Counted from the first letter of the stretch, positions 22,138-34,239 are shown. The stretch is 64,000 nucleotides of DNA from Simmondsia chinensis (GCA_018398585.1 JAGTTD010000006.1:4662501-4726500); one strand, 5' to 3'. Translations and numbers: made by a program. Notes: a model not told the origin generated them from the letters alone.

Positions 22138-23045
22138 ACAACAACAACACCAGTTCCAATGCTTCAAGGGCTCTCGCGTAAGCATGGTCTGTTGGGGGGG
22201 GGGGGGGGGGGGAGGTAAGATGTACGTAGCCTTAACCCTTCAGGGTGATACCCTAACGAGAGGCTGTTTCCGAGGACCCTCAACCTAATAAGCATAAAGA
22301 GCATGAAGAGCATGGAAAGCGTAGAAAGCATGGATGCATGGAGGCATAGAAGCAAGAGCAAAAAGCAAATGCAAAAAGCAAACAAGCATATAGGGGAGAG
22401 AGCTTACATATTAACAAAATGCAAGCATAGATAGAGTGTAAGCAACACGTAGCAAGGCAAAGCTGCGTATAAACAAATAGGCATACAAGGAGTCTCGTGG
22501 CACTAGTACTAGTTTAGAAATGCTCGACGCTCCTTAACCGCTATATTAGGTACACCTATACCAATACTCCACTGAGCTCTATCTAGGGCCATATCCTCAT
22601 TTAGGTTGAGATAGGCAAGGTCTTGTCGAATTGCTTCCATCCAACTTTTCTTTAGCCGATCTCTTCCTCTCTTCCTGTTTGTAATATGGAGTTGTTCGCA
22701 TCCCCTGACAAGGGCAGTGGTCGGTCTCCTCCTAACATGCCCAAACCACTATCGACGTTGCTCCCTCAGCATATCCTCAATTGGGGCCACGTCTAATTTA
22801 CTTCTTGTAACTTTATTCCTGGTCCTATCCTTCCTTGTGTGTCCACACATTTATCTCAACATCCTCATTTCCGCTACCTTCAGCTTCTGCGTGTGACAGT
22901 GCTTAACTGGCCAACACTCTGCCCCGTAGGACATCATCGGTCTCACTACCGTCTTATAGTACTTTTCCTTTAACTTTAGCGAGAACTTCCTATCGCACAA
23001 TATCGCAGTAGCCATCCTCCATTTATGCCAACCCACTTTAATTAG
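22138..23045 (-). mobile_element. Second RTE-type LINE copy, strongly 5'-truncated
   Basis: Minus strand. The region 22500-23037 encodes the C-terminal part of the same protein as at 4820-6399 (GWHKWRMATAILCDRK, YYKTVVRPMMSYGAECW, VAEMRMLR), interrupted by at least two stops. The 3' UTR at 22290-22400 carries degenerate agcatgga/agcaaa repeats where the first copy has gata/gaga repeats. The conserved tail at 22140-22290 contains a run of about 20 G at 22193-22212 and ends in tgttgttg. Presence of only the C-terminal part is normal for target-primed reverse transcription that stopped early. Confidence 0.8.
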
Positions 23046-23959
23046 GTTGTTAACTAATCAATAAGAATACATAATATTAAATGATGACTCTTGTATGGTC
23101 TACTAACTTTATATTATATGTATTATACATATAAATTATGTTAAATGTAAGTGTCATTTGAATCATAGTTGTGTATGAGAATGTTTCACAACTTGCAATA
23201 ATGCTACAAAAAACATCGTTTTCTTTGATGTTTAGCTATATTTTGCAAAACCCCATCCATAATGGCATACTAATAAAGACTTTTGCTTACTTTAATTGAT
23301 ATTAAATCCAATTTAAATTCGATATCATAACATCACCACCTAATTCCAATAGTCTTATCTTTTTAATTAGTTTCGGCAAACGATGAGTCATGATTTTGAT
23401 ATTTATATTGACATACCAACTGCATAACACATGGAACTTCATGATATTAAAAAAACAAATGCAACTTTATAGGCTTTTAATGTAGCTCTTCAAAATTTCA
23501 CTTATGATTTCATTACTAAAATCATGTATAACAGTTACGGTGAAATTGGATACCGAGTATATGCTTGAACCATATACAAAACAAATCTCAAGGGGCTTTG
23601 GCGTTAATTGAAAGCTTGTCTTGCACCAACTTGGGTTTGACTAGCCTACTTCTTTATGTTATCTATTGCACAAGGAATGGCAAAGGGCTAGGTTTGGGTC
23701 AAATTTTCGATAGTGATACGTCATTTTGTCGGCCTATCGCTCACGACCTTTGGATCCGAAACTTTTTGAGTTGACAAGCCTCCCTTGGAACTTCTCAAGA
23801 AGCCAAGTACTTGCCTTCCATAGTAGAACTAGTAATGCAAGATTACTTGACACTTGATCTCCAACTAATGGCTTCTACTCTGAGGGTAAACAAGTATTCT
23901 AGCGTCAAACATCTAGAATCCCTAATTTGATTGGACATCCAAGTTGACATATCTAGTCA
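23046..23959. other. Non-coding, AT-rich; possible copia-derived flank
   Basis: No gene recognised. The part from about 23560 rightwards may belong to the copia remnant that follows, but its reading frames do not show a recognisable domain. Confidence 0.25.
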
Positions 23960-24446
23960 AGGTGAGCTACTCATTTTTAAAGACCAAAATGTGATATCAG
24001 GTCCTTCTTAAGTATTTGAGTATGTGCTCTCATTGGCACTCAAGGAAAAGGCCTCGGGTTCAACAGATATTTGCTAACTCGAAATGCTTAACATATATTT
24101 AAATTTGTACACAACCTGCAAACATGAGGTTGTCCACAACCGAAACATTTGGTATACTCCTAATCTTCTCTTCCTTTTGATATGTTTTAAGGCATTAGTC
24201 TAAAGAAAGAGGGACTCCATTTCTAAAACTAATCCACAGTTTTTAGAGTCTGTCATATTATACCTTGTACTATCTTATCAATATAGACGACCTATGATAC
24301 GCCCAACAACTTATTCTTATGATCTCACTGAAGCGCGATCATAAGAATGTAGTTAACTTCTCCTAGGTCTTCCATATTGAACTTCCTGGTAGCCAAATCT
24401 TGATAATCGACAGTACTCCTATATCATCCTCGACGAGTCTTGTTGC
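23960..24446 (-). pseudogene. Ty1/copia reverse transcriptase remnant, split by the CACTA element
   Basis: On the minus strand about 24396-24358 reads FNMEDLGEVNYIL, followed leftwards by a region resembling LLGLSQxxYIDKIL, then SIPNVSVVDNLMFA and HILKYLRRT near 24035-24000. These are the copia landmarks MEDLGEA.YILGI, LMYA and LKYLRRT, in the right order. Frames are broken by many stops. The CACTA element at 24447 was inserted here; sequence right of 31731 (about 31732-32000) may contain the upstream part of the same remnant, more weakly. Confidence 0.6.
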
Positions 24447-24472
24447 CACTACAACAAAAAGGGGTAAATCTC

Positions 24473-24650
24473 GGCGCTTTTTTTTGGAATTCTCGGCGCA
24501 AAAAAGCGCCGAGAATTTCATTATCGGCGCTTAGGACAAGCGCCGAGAAAAAAACGCCGAAAAATAAAAGCGCCGGCATTCTCTCGGCGTTTATAAGCGC
24601 CGGTTCTCTATCGGCGCTTATAAACGCCGATATTTTTCGGCATTTTTTAT
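24473..24650. repeat. Left subterminal repeat array of the CACTA element
   Basis: About a dozen direct and inverted copies of tcggcgct, agcgccgag and taaacgccga. The same words fill the right subterminal zone. They are GC-rich and CpG-rich in an AT-rich setting, so they should be heavily methylated targets in the plant. Confidence 0.85.
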
Positions 24651-24986
24651 TGTCGAGATTTTTTGAGTTTTTTAAATACCTTACTTTTACTTCTTAGCAT
24701 AGACCTTTTGTCTATTTATTTGTGCATATTTTCCACACACACACACATATATTTATGTATATACAAAATTACTTAATAAAAAAATATCAACTAAACTGAT
24801 AAATTTTTCATAAGATTCCGAATTCGACAATCAAAATATTACATCATTGTCAATGTACTTCGATAGTTCAAGACAAAATTTGAGATTTTTTTCACTCCAA
24901 ATATCAACATAATTAATCTAATAACCAAAAAAAAAAAAAATATACAATGTTAACTTAGTCAAGTACATTCTTCACAAATATATCAA

Positions 24987-26951
24987 TCAACCGAATGAGC
25001 TTGGCGTGCTTGGAGATGCAAAAAAATTTGGGGGTTCACCGTCACCTGATCCCGATTCATCTCCACCCTGTATAGACAACACAATAGATTTAGTATATCT
25101 GATCCAAAATTTTGCTTCACATAGTAAATTCATATAGTTCCCCAAAAGTACCAACCCCAATGCCACCTTTTGTCTCAATCATTCACATCATCAATTTCAT
25201 TATTTACAAAGGATTAGAAAGGCGATTATTTGTATTATAGTACAAACAAATACAAATTAAATAGATTATCTTACCGGATCAGCAACCGCAATAATAATTG
25301 CTCGACCTTCTGCTATCATTTCATATGATGCTTGGCCAGAAGAAACAGCATCATAGATGGGTAGGAGCCTTCTCATTTGCTGCTTTACATTGGCCAATTT
25401 TATTTTCATATTTTGTAATTCGACATGATCACCGGTACGGTCGAGTCCCTTTTTCTTTAGTTCACCCCTGACTCCGTATATATCACTCCTCTTCACGCCA
25501 AATCCATAGCCTACCGCTCGATAGCCCGGATTTTCCTGTTTATACATTAGCTCTGCAAATACTTCCTCCTCGATTTCTGATCAAGGTCTGGAAGAAGATC
25601 CAAGTCGAGCCTCAACTATTTCTCTAGCTGTATCCTACAAAGAAGAGAAAAAGACATTAAATACATTTAAATTAAAAGAAATGTGAGATAATAATAAAAC
25701 CCACCATAAATTCTTGTGAAACCGTATTCTCAAAAAAGCCACCACTTTTCCTGGTATGAGTTTCTTGGTAAAACTTTATACTCGTGGGCTTCCTCCCTTT
25801 ATTAATTTCCTACAATCAACACGTCAACATAAGTCTTAACTAATTTAACAGTTAGATAGTAATAATACACTAAACATATACTTAAGTCCTTACAAAACTA
25901 TCTCTTTTATTGGCATAACTTGTTGAACCAGTCGTGTGAAACTGATTCTGCTTGGCACGTGCTTCTTTGCCGCATTTACTCTTCTCCTGACATTGGAAAT
26001 CAACATCAATCCAAGAAAAACTTTACATTCATAATCAATATCAATCTGCTTCCCCCTTTTTGACCAATCAAAAATTACTTAAAAAGAAATTGTTTTACCT
26101 TGCCTTGTGGAGAAAACCAAAAATGTACCAAAGTTATCCATTGGTCACGATTAACTCCTTGTGGCACTGTTGCAATAACTTCGGCCTCAGTTTTGTTCCC
26201 TTGGCAATATTGCGCTTTCAAGCTCGTCTTATAACCCCTCCACATTTTGCCAAGATGCTGATTTATCAATCAATACATCACTGGGCATTGAAAATTTCCC
26301 CTAAAACATAAAATCCAACAATAATGTCACAAAAAGGCAAAGGAATAAAACCTTAATTAATACAATGATAAAGTTCAAAAACTTCAGACATACATATTAT
26401 ATCGTATATATAAAGTAAACTTCAGACATAAATAATACTTACTCGGATAACCTCAATAACTTCTGCTTTGTATTGGTTATTCATTGTACGCCAATCCCTT
26501 ACTCCAAGCGGACAAAACCGTCCCGTTTTTGCAAACTCTCCAATAAACCGGATCAACAAATCGCCACCCTTTCTAATTGGTTGGCGTAGGTCATTGAACC
26601 GCACAATAATTCTTACACCTTCAGGAAGATGCCATACTTCCTTAACTGGTATCGTCCTTAAGGTACTCAAGTTACCTTGGCCATCTATTAACGATTAAGA
26701 TATACCATTACTTTTCTAATTGATTGAAAAATTATTACCATAATTAATGCTATAAAATTGAAAATGTTTACCGATAAGTTGAAGTAGCTCCCTCTCATCA
26801 AATGGCACGTCAGTGGACCAAACACCAGCTTCCCTGACTGGTCCCTCTGCTTCAGATGTTGACGGTCTTGGCAGACTGTCATCACCTCCTTCATTTTTCG
26901 GTGTTGCTGTTGAGGACTGCACTGATTTGCCACTTCTAAAAAACCTCCTCA
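24987..26951 (-). pseudogene. TNPA-like (plant transposase, PF03004-type) gene of the CACTA element
   Basis: Exons that I can trace are 26772-26951 (from the ATG, MRRFFRSGKS), 26443-26684 (PVKEVWHLPEGVRIIVRFND and KTGRFCPLGVRDW), one around 26100-26300 (NQHLGKMWRGYK), 25275-25634 (YKQENPGYRAVGYGFG) and 24987-25078 (acidic/Ser-rich C terminus). Smaller exons between 25680 and 26040 are likely but not fixed. The central motifs follow the plant transposase family found as second gene of En/Spm-like elements; in the Spm system this product binds subterminal repeats and regulates expression. An in-frame TGA at 25581-25583, and a further break near 26270, interrupt it. The first fits a C-to-T change in a CGA codon. 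Confidence 0.7.
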
Positions 26952-27070
26952 TTGTGAATCCACGCTTTTCCAAAAACAAAAGAATTAGTAGATGTATAAT
27001 AGAACGTACAAAAATAAAATGAGAAGCAAATATGTTCCGTAAAACAATCCTTCAATAATGAAACAAAGAT

Positions 27071-27226
27071 CATGGACAAAATGAAACAACATGTACAAAA
27101 GAAAACTAACATACATGGACAAAATAAAACAACACATACAAAAGAAAACTAACATACGTGGACAAAATGAAACAACACGTACAAAAGAAAACTAACATAC
27201 ATGGACAAAATGAAACAACACGTAAC
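27071..27226. repeat. 43-bp tandem repeat between the two CACTA genes
   Basis: Three full units and one partial unit of 43 bp, each starting catggacaaaat (or cgtggacaaaat) and ending aaaactaacata, with two to four differences between units. It falls in the spacer between the TNPD-like and TNPA-like genes, near the TNPA-like start. Function unknown. Confidence 0.85.
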
Positions 27227-27255
27227 ATTATTTCACAACTCTAAAAAAACAAAGA

Positions 27256-30200
27256 TCAAATCTCGCCTAGATCATACAAGTCCCTAGGTTTAGTCTTAAT
27301 GACATGATACCATCCTTTTTGCATCTCATCTTGAATATAGAAAACTTGCTTTGCTTGAAATGAGATGACAAATGGATCATCTTTCAACAATCGACCCGTA
27401 TGCATCAACTTAGAGAAGTTCACACAAGCACCATCATTTCTAAATGTTCTTAAGCCCCTATTTATATCTACCCAATCACAACGAAAAATGACAACTTTAC
27501 AACTCCCATAATAGTCTAGTTCATATATGTCTGTCAATTTGCCATAGTAAACTTGTCCATCAGCTACGACCATGACCCCAGAATTTTGTGTCCTCATATA
27601 GCGTTCACGATGTTCTGTATGAAACTTGTATCCATTAAGGACAAAGCCCTTCATTCTTTTAGCATACTGATTTAGCCCACCAGGTAAAGCCCTTCTCAAT
27701 CGGCCTTCTTCGGTAGTTGTATCAATTTTGTGCACCTTAATAGAATAAAAGGCAGTATCAAAATTAATGGTGAATATATAATATCAACTTCACCATCGAA
27801 TAAAATATACTAACCTGGTTTTGAAGCCACTTAGAAAACTCTTCAACAATCCACTGATTTTCTAATGTTGCATTAGATCGACCTCTATGGAAATATGCTC
27901 GTCATTTTTCACTTAAAAATTCACTATAATAAGGAAATTATTAGCAGGTTGAACAAAAATAGTTAATATTGACAAAGTTGCTTCTATTAAGACTTACTCA
28001 CGAAGTTCCTTGACTTCATCTAGCTGAAGTAGCACATAACGATGCGCTTGTTCCTTACTTCTCATATCAAGGCGAACAATTTTCTCTTTTCCAATTGCAC
28101 GACCCCCAGACTTTAACAAGTATTTATCCATACTTGAACCATTATCATCATTTCTTTTGGGTCTATTAAAAATGGTCGTAGCACCTTCTAAGTATCTAGA
28201 ACAAAATGTAATAGTCTCCTCCATGATGTAGCCTTCAGCAATGGACCCTTCTGGCCGCGCCTGGTTACTTACGTATGCTTTCAAATGGGACAAATACCCT
28301 TATTATATAAATATAAACAACACGTGAGATCAATTACTGGATGCCAAATATGAGAGATAAAAGTAAATGAAGCATTATCGGCTAACCTTTCAATCGGATA
28401 CATCCATCTATAGTGAACAGGCCCACCAAGCTTAGCCTCCTCTACTAAATGAATTAGTAGATGAACCATGACTGTGAAAAATGTAGGTAGAACTTCCATC
28501 TCCATCTCACAAAGTGTAAGAATAATGTTCGATTGTTGAAGATCGAGCATATTTGGGTCGAGGGTCGTAGAACACAATTATTTAAAAAAGGAAGACAAGT
28601 CTGAAAGCAACTCAATGACTTGTGTGGCATTGGATGCTCGTAAAGCTATAGGAAGAATATCTTGCATAAGAACATGGTTGTCATGACTTTTAAGGTTTAA
28701 GAGTTTTCTTTGTTTCAACTTCACACATCTGGAAATGTTAGATCCATATCCATCTGGGACCCTAAGTTTCTGTAGAACTCTTAGAAACCGTTCTTTATCA
28801 TTTGAAGACATATAGTAAGAAGCTGGAGGCATGTACGGATCTCTATTAGGACGAGGTTGTAGCCAAAGATGTGGCTTTATGTTTCTTTCTTCAAGGGCCC
28901 GTCTTGCTTTTTCATCATCTCTAGTCTTTCTCTCCATATGTAACAGCGTCCCCAGAACATTATCACACACATTTTTCTCTATGTGCATGACATCTAGATT
29001 ATGTTGAAGGAGATTGTACTCCCAATATGGCAAGTCAAAAAATATGCTTTTTTTCTTCCAAAGCACTTCCTCATTGTCCACTCTTTCTATTGAACTGTCT
29101 ATGTGGTGCCTTTCTCTTTTCTTCTTACTAGTCTTTTGGGTTTTTCCGTACTTGTAACGAACTTGTTCTTGTGCTTTCAAGATATCAGTCCCTGATGCCG
29201 GAGTAGGAGCACAAGCATACTCCGTTGTCCCATCAAACAATTGACTCTGAGATCGAAAAGGGTAATTATTAGGTAACCATTTACGGTGTCCATTATAGCA
29301 AATCTTGCCCCCAAACTTATAAGAATGTATATATTCAGTGCAATAAGGACAAGCTGTGTAGCCCTTTGTACTCCAACCAGACAACATAGCATATGCAGGA
29401 AAGTCATTGATAGTCCACATTATAGCCCCTTGCATCCTAAAGTTTTGTCCACTATAGGCATCATATGCATCAATACCTTCCCATAACAATTTCAACTCAT
29501 GCAGCAATGGTTGTAGGTACACATCAATGTCAAGTCCAGGGCCCGATTTCCCAGGAATAATCGAAGAAAGAATGAATGACGATTGCTTCATACATAGCCA
29601 TGGGGGCAAGTTGTACGGGATCAACACTACTGGCCATGTACTATAAGTTGTATTCATAAGACGGTACGGATTGAAGCCGTCACTAGCAAGACCAAGCCTA
29701 ACACTACGAGGATCTGAAGAAAACTCCGGATACCGAGCATCAAATGCCCTCCAAGCTAAGCCATCTGCAGGATGCCTTAATTTCCCATCCTTCAAACGGT
29801 CTATCTCATGCCATCTCATAACTTCGGCTGTTTTAGATGACATGTATACTCTTTTGAGCCTTGAAATCAAGGAAAAATACCGCATAACCTTAGCGGGCTC
29901 TCCTTTCTTGGTTGACATAGTTTCATCACTACAACTGTCATCTTCCTTACCCTTAACTGTCTTCCATCTTGAGGTACCGTATGTATGACAACTCTCTTTT
30001 TCAGACATTTCACCCCAATACAACATACAATTATTTGGACAAGCATGAATCTTTTCATATCCAAGACCCAACTCATTGATCATTTTCTGAGCTTCATAAT
30101 AAGATGATGGAAATACCATAATTTGGGGAAATGCATCAACAAGAAGTCTTAGCAACATCGTGAAGGACTCAGCAGACCAACTATGCATACATTTCAAGTG

Positions 30201-30728
30201 AAACAAGTGCAAAAGAAATGACAATTTGGAGAATGCGCTACAGCCTAGATATAGTTCTTCATTTGAAGCTTCCAATATCTTCTTATACTTGGCTTTCTCC
30301 TCAGGAGATTGGTTGGGTTGTTCAAGAGGAACTTGGTCCGACCAATCATGTTCATCAGACAAATGGGGTTGACTTGTGGAGGGAGGAATATCAACTCCGA
30401 TACTTTCTCGTAGTAATCCACCAATATCATCTCGCCCTATGGCCCGTCCCTCATTATTATTGGTAGATGTTTGACTATTGCATCTCAATTGTTGAACAAT
30501 ATCTTCTTTTCCATGAAAAATCCATTTCTTATACTTTGGCCAAAAACCCTTAAAAAGGATATGATATTCCACATCTTTTAATGAGAACCATTTGGCTTCT
30601 TTGCATTTATTACATGGACATCGAGTTTTTCCTTCTATAAGGTTTTCTTTAGCCAACTTAATGAATTCAATGACACCATCAATATAAGTTTGACTAATCC
30701 TTGGTTGCGTGATCCAACTCGTATCCAT
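27256..30728 (-). pseudogene. TNPD/TNP2-type CACTA transposase gene with point disruptions
   Basis: Four exons: 28387-30728, 28298 to about 27998, 27815-27923 and 27256-27735. Domain order is a transposase-associated N terminus with a CPCNKCKEAKW zinc-binding motif (residues about 35-50), the tnp2 transposase core (CPNNCMLYWGE, then WPVVLIPYNLPPWLCMKQ, LSGWSTKGYTACPYC, NLDVMHIEKNVCDN), then DUF4218 (FFTVMVHLLIHLVEEAKLGG) and DUF4216 in the last exon. I take the ATG at 30728 as start (MDTSW, the usual beginning of this family). Disruptions: in-frame TAA at 28578-28580 just before DUF4218, in-frame TGA at 27902-27904, and one extra G at the exon 2 acceptor near 28298. The 716 codons before the first stop are uninterrupted, so decay is recent. 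Confidence 0.88.
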
Positions 30729-31320
30729 ATCTCTAAATATTAAGTAGTGCAATCAAATTACCTAAAAATTGAAAAAAGATAGAGTTCATAAGACAAATAT
30801 TTAATCAACCAATCAAAATATATACAAATACAAAAACAAATAATTAATGGGACTTAGGAGAAGTTAGAAATTAAAGTAAGATACATGAGTTCCTTATAAT
30901 TAATTTTAATCCTCTAATGTGAAGGATCCATCTAAACAAGGGATACAACAACAAAGTTTTATTTTTCCAAATTTAAAAATTATGAAATCGATATCTAATC
31001 TCCCTGGCATTAACAAATTGAACTCACAAGCGCCACCAACACATAATTTTAAACATCAATCAAACACAGTAACACAAGAATTTCGTCAAAACAACAATTT
31101 TTTGTATTAATCAATTGAAATGATGAGATGCAACGATAGAATCATTCGAACCATAGCATTAAGGACGCGCATGAAGCAGGGAAAAGTGTGAAACGGCGAT
31201 AATACAAAACTATAATAAAACTACTTCAACCAACTCAAATGATATAACACTTGTAGAAGAATAAGCAGTCCAATAAAAATAAAAACCGAAACTAGGGCAA
31301 GGACATCACATACTAACAGC

Positions 31321-31495
31321 AAAGCAAGAGCAACTGTGAAATCGGAAGGCGACGGTGAGAGGCGAAGCCGGGCGGCGACGGTGAGAGGCGAACCCGGGCG
31401 GCGACGCAGTTGGAAATCGGGTGGTGAGGGTGAGAGACGAGGGTTAGGGTTTGCGGGAGGTGAGGGTGAGAGACGACGGTGAGAGCGCGAGGGTT
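31321..31495. repeat. GC-rich degenerate repeats in the CACTA leader
   Basis: Five or so copies of ggcgacggtgagaggcga and related words on the plus strand. This is the most GC-rich block of the element and should correspond to the untranslated first exon of the minus-strand transcript. The open reading frame over it is an artefact of the repeat. Confidence 0.6.
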
Positions 31496-31500
31496 TGTTC

Positions 31501-31516
31501 GGGGTATTTATACCCC
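31501..31516 (-). promoter_or_regulatory. TATA box of the CACTA transposase promoter, palindromic
   Basis: GGGGTATAAATACCCC, a near-perfect palindrome with TATAAATA on the minus strand at 31512-31505. It lies 212 bp inside the right terminus, upstream of both minus-strand genes. Downstream is a CT-rich leader region (31320-31495) with repeated gtctctcaccctcac words. Position and composition fit the promoter of En/Spm-like elements. Confidence 0.65.
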
Positions 31517-31524
31517 GAGAGATT

Positions 31525-31710
31525 CTCGGCACTTATAAACGCCTAGAATCTCGGCGCTTATAAGCGCCGAGAAGATCGGCGTTTATAAGCGCCGATATTT
31601 TTTGCGTCGTTTAAAAACGCCGAGAATTTTCGACGCTTTGTCTCAACGCATTTAAAAGCCGAGATTTCTCGACGTTTGTATAAACGCCGATAATTATGCG
31701 CCGAGAATTG
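31525..31710. repeat. Right subterminal repeat array of the CACTA element
   Basis: Copies of ctcggcgcttataagcgccg, aaacgccgag and relatives in both orientations, mirroring 24473-24650. Confidence 0.85.
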
Positions 31711-31731
31711 CCCTGTTTTGTTGTAGTGTGC

Positions 31732-34032
31732 GTTTCACCATCCTCTAGGATTACCACTGGTTTTGCTACCAATACCCCTTCATTTGTCACTTAAGGTGAC
31801 TCTTCGAAAGGCTAGACAACTGGTCGAATTCTCCTTTTCAGTTGAGAGATGTGTAAAACTGGCTTTATAGAACAAGTAGGTAAGTCACCGACCCAACATG
31901 TGCAATGACCGGATGAAGCCAATATAGCAAGCTGAGAGCTTGAGGGAGATGCGTAATACCAAGGAGGTTTATCATGTTTTCCAACTTCTGGTTTTATCCT
32001 TATACTTTGTGTTTACTTATAATCTTCAATTAATCTTGTTTTAAATTCATAGTAATTTAAATACAGAGGGATCTTTTGCATGCAACACCCAAACTCCCTT
32101 TTAACTATGTACTCATCCGACAGGGCTCATTATTAGAGATGTTTCAATTTTTACGTGGGAAGTTTATTGTACATGGGAAAATTGAGAGAGGTTGCAGCAC
32201 TTTATATGTCCTCCGACTCTAAGACTCGGTAAAAATCTTGTGAGCTACAGTGGGCCTAATGGCCATACCATGCATTGTTTTCTTGTGGTATGTATGGTTT
32301 TTTTGTGACCCTTTATATTTGATTTTTTCAACGGTCTTCAAGACTTGAATTAGAAGGCAAAAACGGGGCGAGCTTCACTCTTCATATCCAAAAAAATCGC
32401 TGCATTGTGTTGCCTCCATTATTAATTCCAGCAGTTAGGGATTCAAAATTCCCCAATAAGTTTGACATTCCAGAGATTAAAAATATACATTGGAAAAAAT
32501 CATCTCCTTTTTTTTATTATTCTTACCTCTCTTTTCATCTTTGTGCTTCATGTTGTTGTCATCTTGAGCAAAAATTGAAGCACATTTTAGTCTACGGTTC
32601 GAGAGTAAACCACAAACGCGTGCGTCATGTTAACCTTAGGGCTTAAGAGTGCGATTAGTTATTTTGCTCCAGTATAGGGGCATAAACAACTTTAGGGTTG
32701 TGGCATGTTCTATGACACAACTACAATTTCTTTCTTTATCTGATGAATTATGTTCATTTGCTCCTATTTTGCTCACCTCGATCTCCTTTGATGATTAAGC
32801 TACAATTGTGTGGTTTGTTGGAGAAGGCGGGCGTTCATGGAGGCTGAACTTTCTTTCGATCAAGGTTGTTACTCTTAAGCGAGTATTTCGTACGTCATTG
32901 TCATTTTACAAGGGAGGCAAACCATCAGGTGGACACTCTTCCAAAAATGGAGTCCATAGGAATATTCCTCTAGTTGCATGGTGTGAGTAGTTATTTATGG
33001 ACACGTTAGCTGTAATCTTTGTACCTCTTGTTTGACTTTGATGCAATAAAATTCTCTAATTATAAAAAAAAAAAAGAAGCTACGATCGCCTTCCTCCTTA
33101 AACCTCCACAAAATTCATCCCAAATCATGAGCAAATTGTGGGACAAGACGTTCTTCATGCTATAAGATACAAGACTTTAAATGAATCTAATTATCAAAAC
33201 AAAGATAAAAATTCAACACTCTCGTAATATGTGACTATGTTTGACATTGATATCATGACAAAAAAAAAAAAAAAAAAAAGCATAGTGTAGTTAGTTGGAC
33301 AGTTAGAAGAATGAGCTGGAAGACTAGAATTAACTACTCGATCTGTATATATGCATATTCATGCTCATAAATACATGTACTCAACAAGCATTATGATGAA
33401 TAAGATCAAACCAACGTATTCTTCTTTATCTTCTCCTGTATTTTTCTTCAAATCTAATTCAAATCAAGATGTAAATCATAATTGATTGTATGAATTTGCC
33501 TACATCGAATTTTTTTTCTAAGACACCTAATTTCACGTGCTTATAAACCAATCAGGGTGTGCCACTTGTCCTGTTACCCTTACTCCATACATGTTGGGAC
33601 AGGTGAGACATGGCCAACCTATTCCCAGCTCACAAAGCAGCAGATGCTCGCTTAATGGTTAAACAGATCATGCATGGGTAACTCGATTTATGTATTAGTT
33701 TGTATACTTAATATATAAAATAAAAATTATTAATTTAAAAATCTATTTTTTTTGTTATTTATATTATAAGTTCTTTAAATTTAGTCATGGAATCTTTGTT
33801 TTGTCAACTTTTTTGTACAACTTAATTATGTGAACTTAGTTTTATAACAGTAAGTTGGTGTCAAAATTCCTGATGGTTTGTTAACGAGTGGGTTCAAATG
33901 GGGTCAATAAGTGGGTTTGTATTCGGTCACATTTGACATAACCAGACTGTTAAAAATTATGTCTTGACTTCAATTTTATAATAGGACTAAACACAAAAAA
34001 TTACTTTCGGAGATGGCCTGCCCTCGGCCAAT
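31732..34032. other. Repeat-derived intergenic region
   Basis: 31732 to about 32000 may continue the copia remnant broken by the CACTA element. At 33030-33076 the sequence ctctaattat plus an A-run is an L1-type 3' terminus; a possible imperfect duplication (aagctacaattg at 32798, aagctacgatcg at 33078) would make the insertion about 270 bp long. Another A-run of 20 is at 33260. No gene recognised. Confidence 0.4.
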
Positions 34033-34239
34033 TGTTAGAAAAAATCTACGAAATGCTTGCAAAATCCTTGCAAACGGATAACCAAAAAATCTCAGGTGTT
34101 GAGGCTATGTAATCACTTTCCTTAAGGTTTATTTCAATATACGAAATATCCTTAGGATACAACAACAACCAAATATGAAGTGAAGATGTGTAAAGGGAGA
34201 GATTGAGAGAGATGTGAAGAAATTGAAGTTTGTTATTCA

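Larger units (their letters stand above)
24447..31728 (-). mobile_element. Complete CACTA (En/Spm) DNA transposon, 7.3 kb
   Basis: The left end begins CACTACAACAAAA and the right end is its reverse complement, with tgc repeated directly outside (24444-24446 and 31729-31731), the 3-bp duplication of this superfamily. Both subterminal regions carry many copies of a short motif, tcggcgcttataagcgccga and fragments of it (24473-24650 and 31525-31710), as needed for binding of the TNPA-type protein. Inside, on the minus strand, follow a TATA-type promoter at the right end, a TNPD-like transposase gene, a 43-bp tandem repeat, and a TNPA-like gene. Genes are recognisable over full length but contain stops, so the copy is probably not autonomous now. 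Confidence 0.93.

Noticed and set aside
24473..24650. Possible CRISPR-like array
   Set aside because: Short words of both orientations without regular spacers; these are CACTA subterminal repeats in plant nuclear DNA.
31221..31532. Ser/Pro/Arg-rich frame at the right end of the CACTA element
   Set aside because: Low-complexity leader repeat upstream of the transposase start; no conserved domain.
33260..33280. A-run as SINE tail
   Set aside because: No box A/B upstream and no duplication visible; could be simple slippage.
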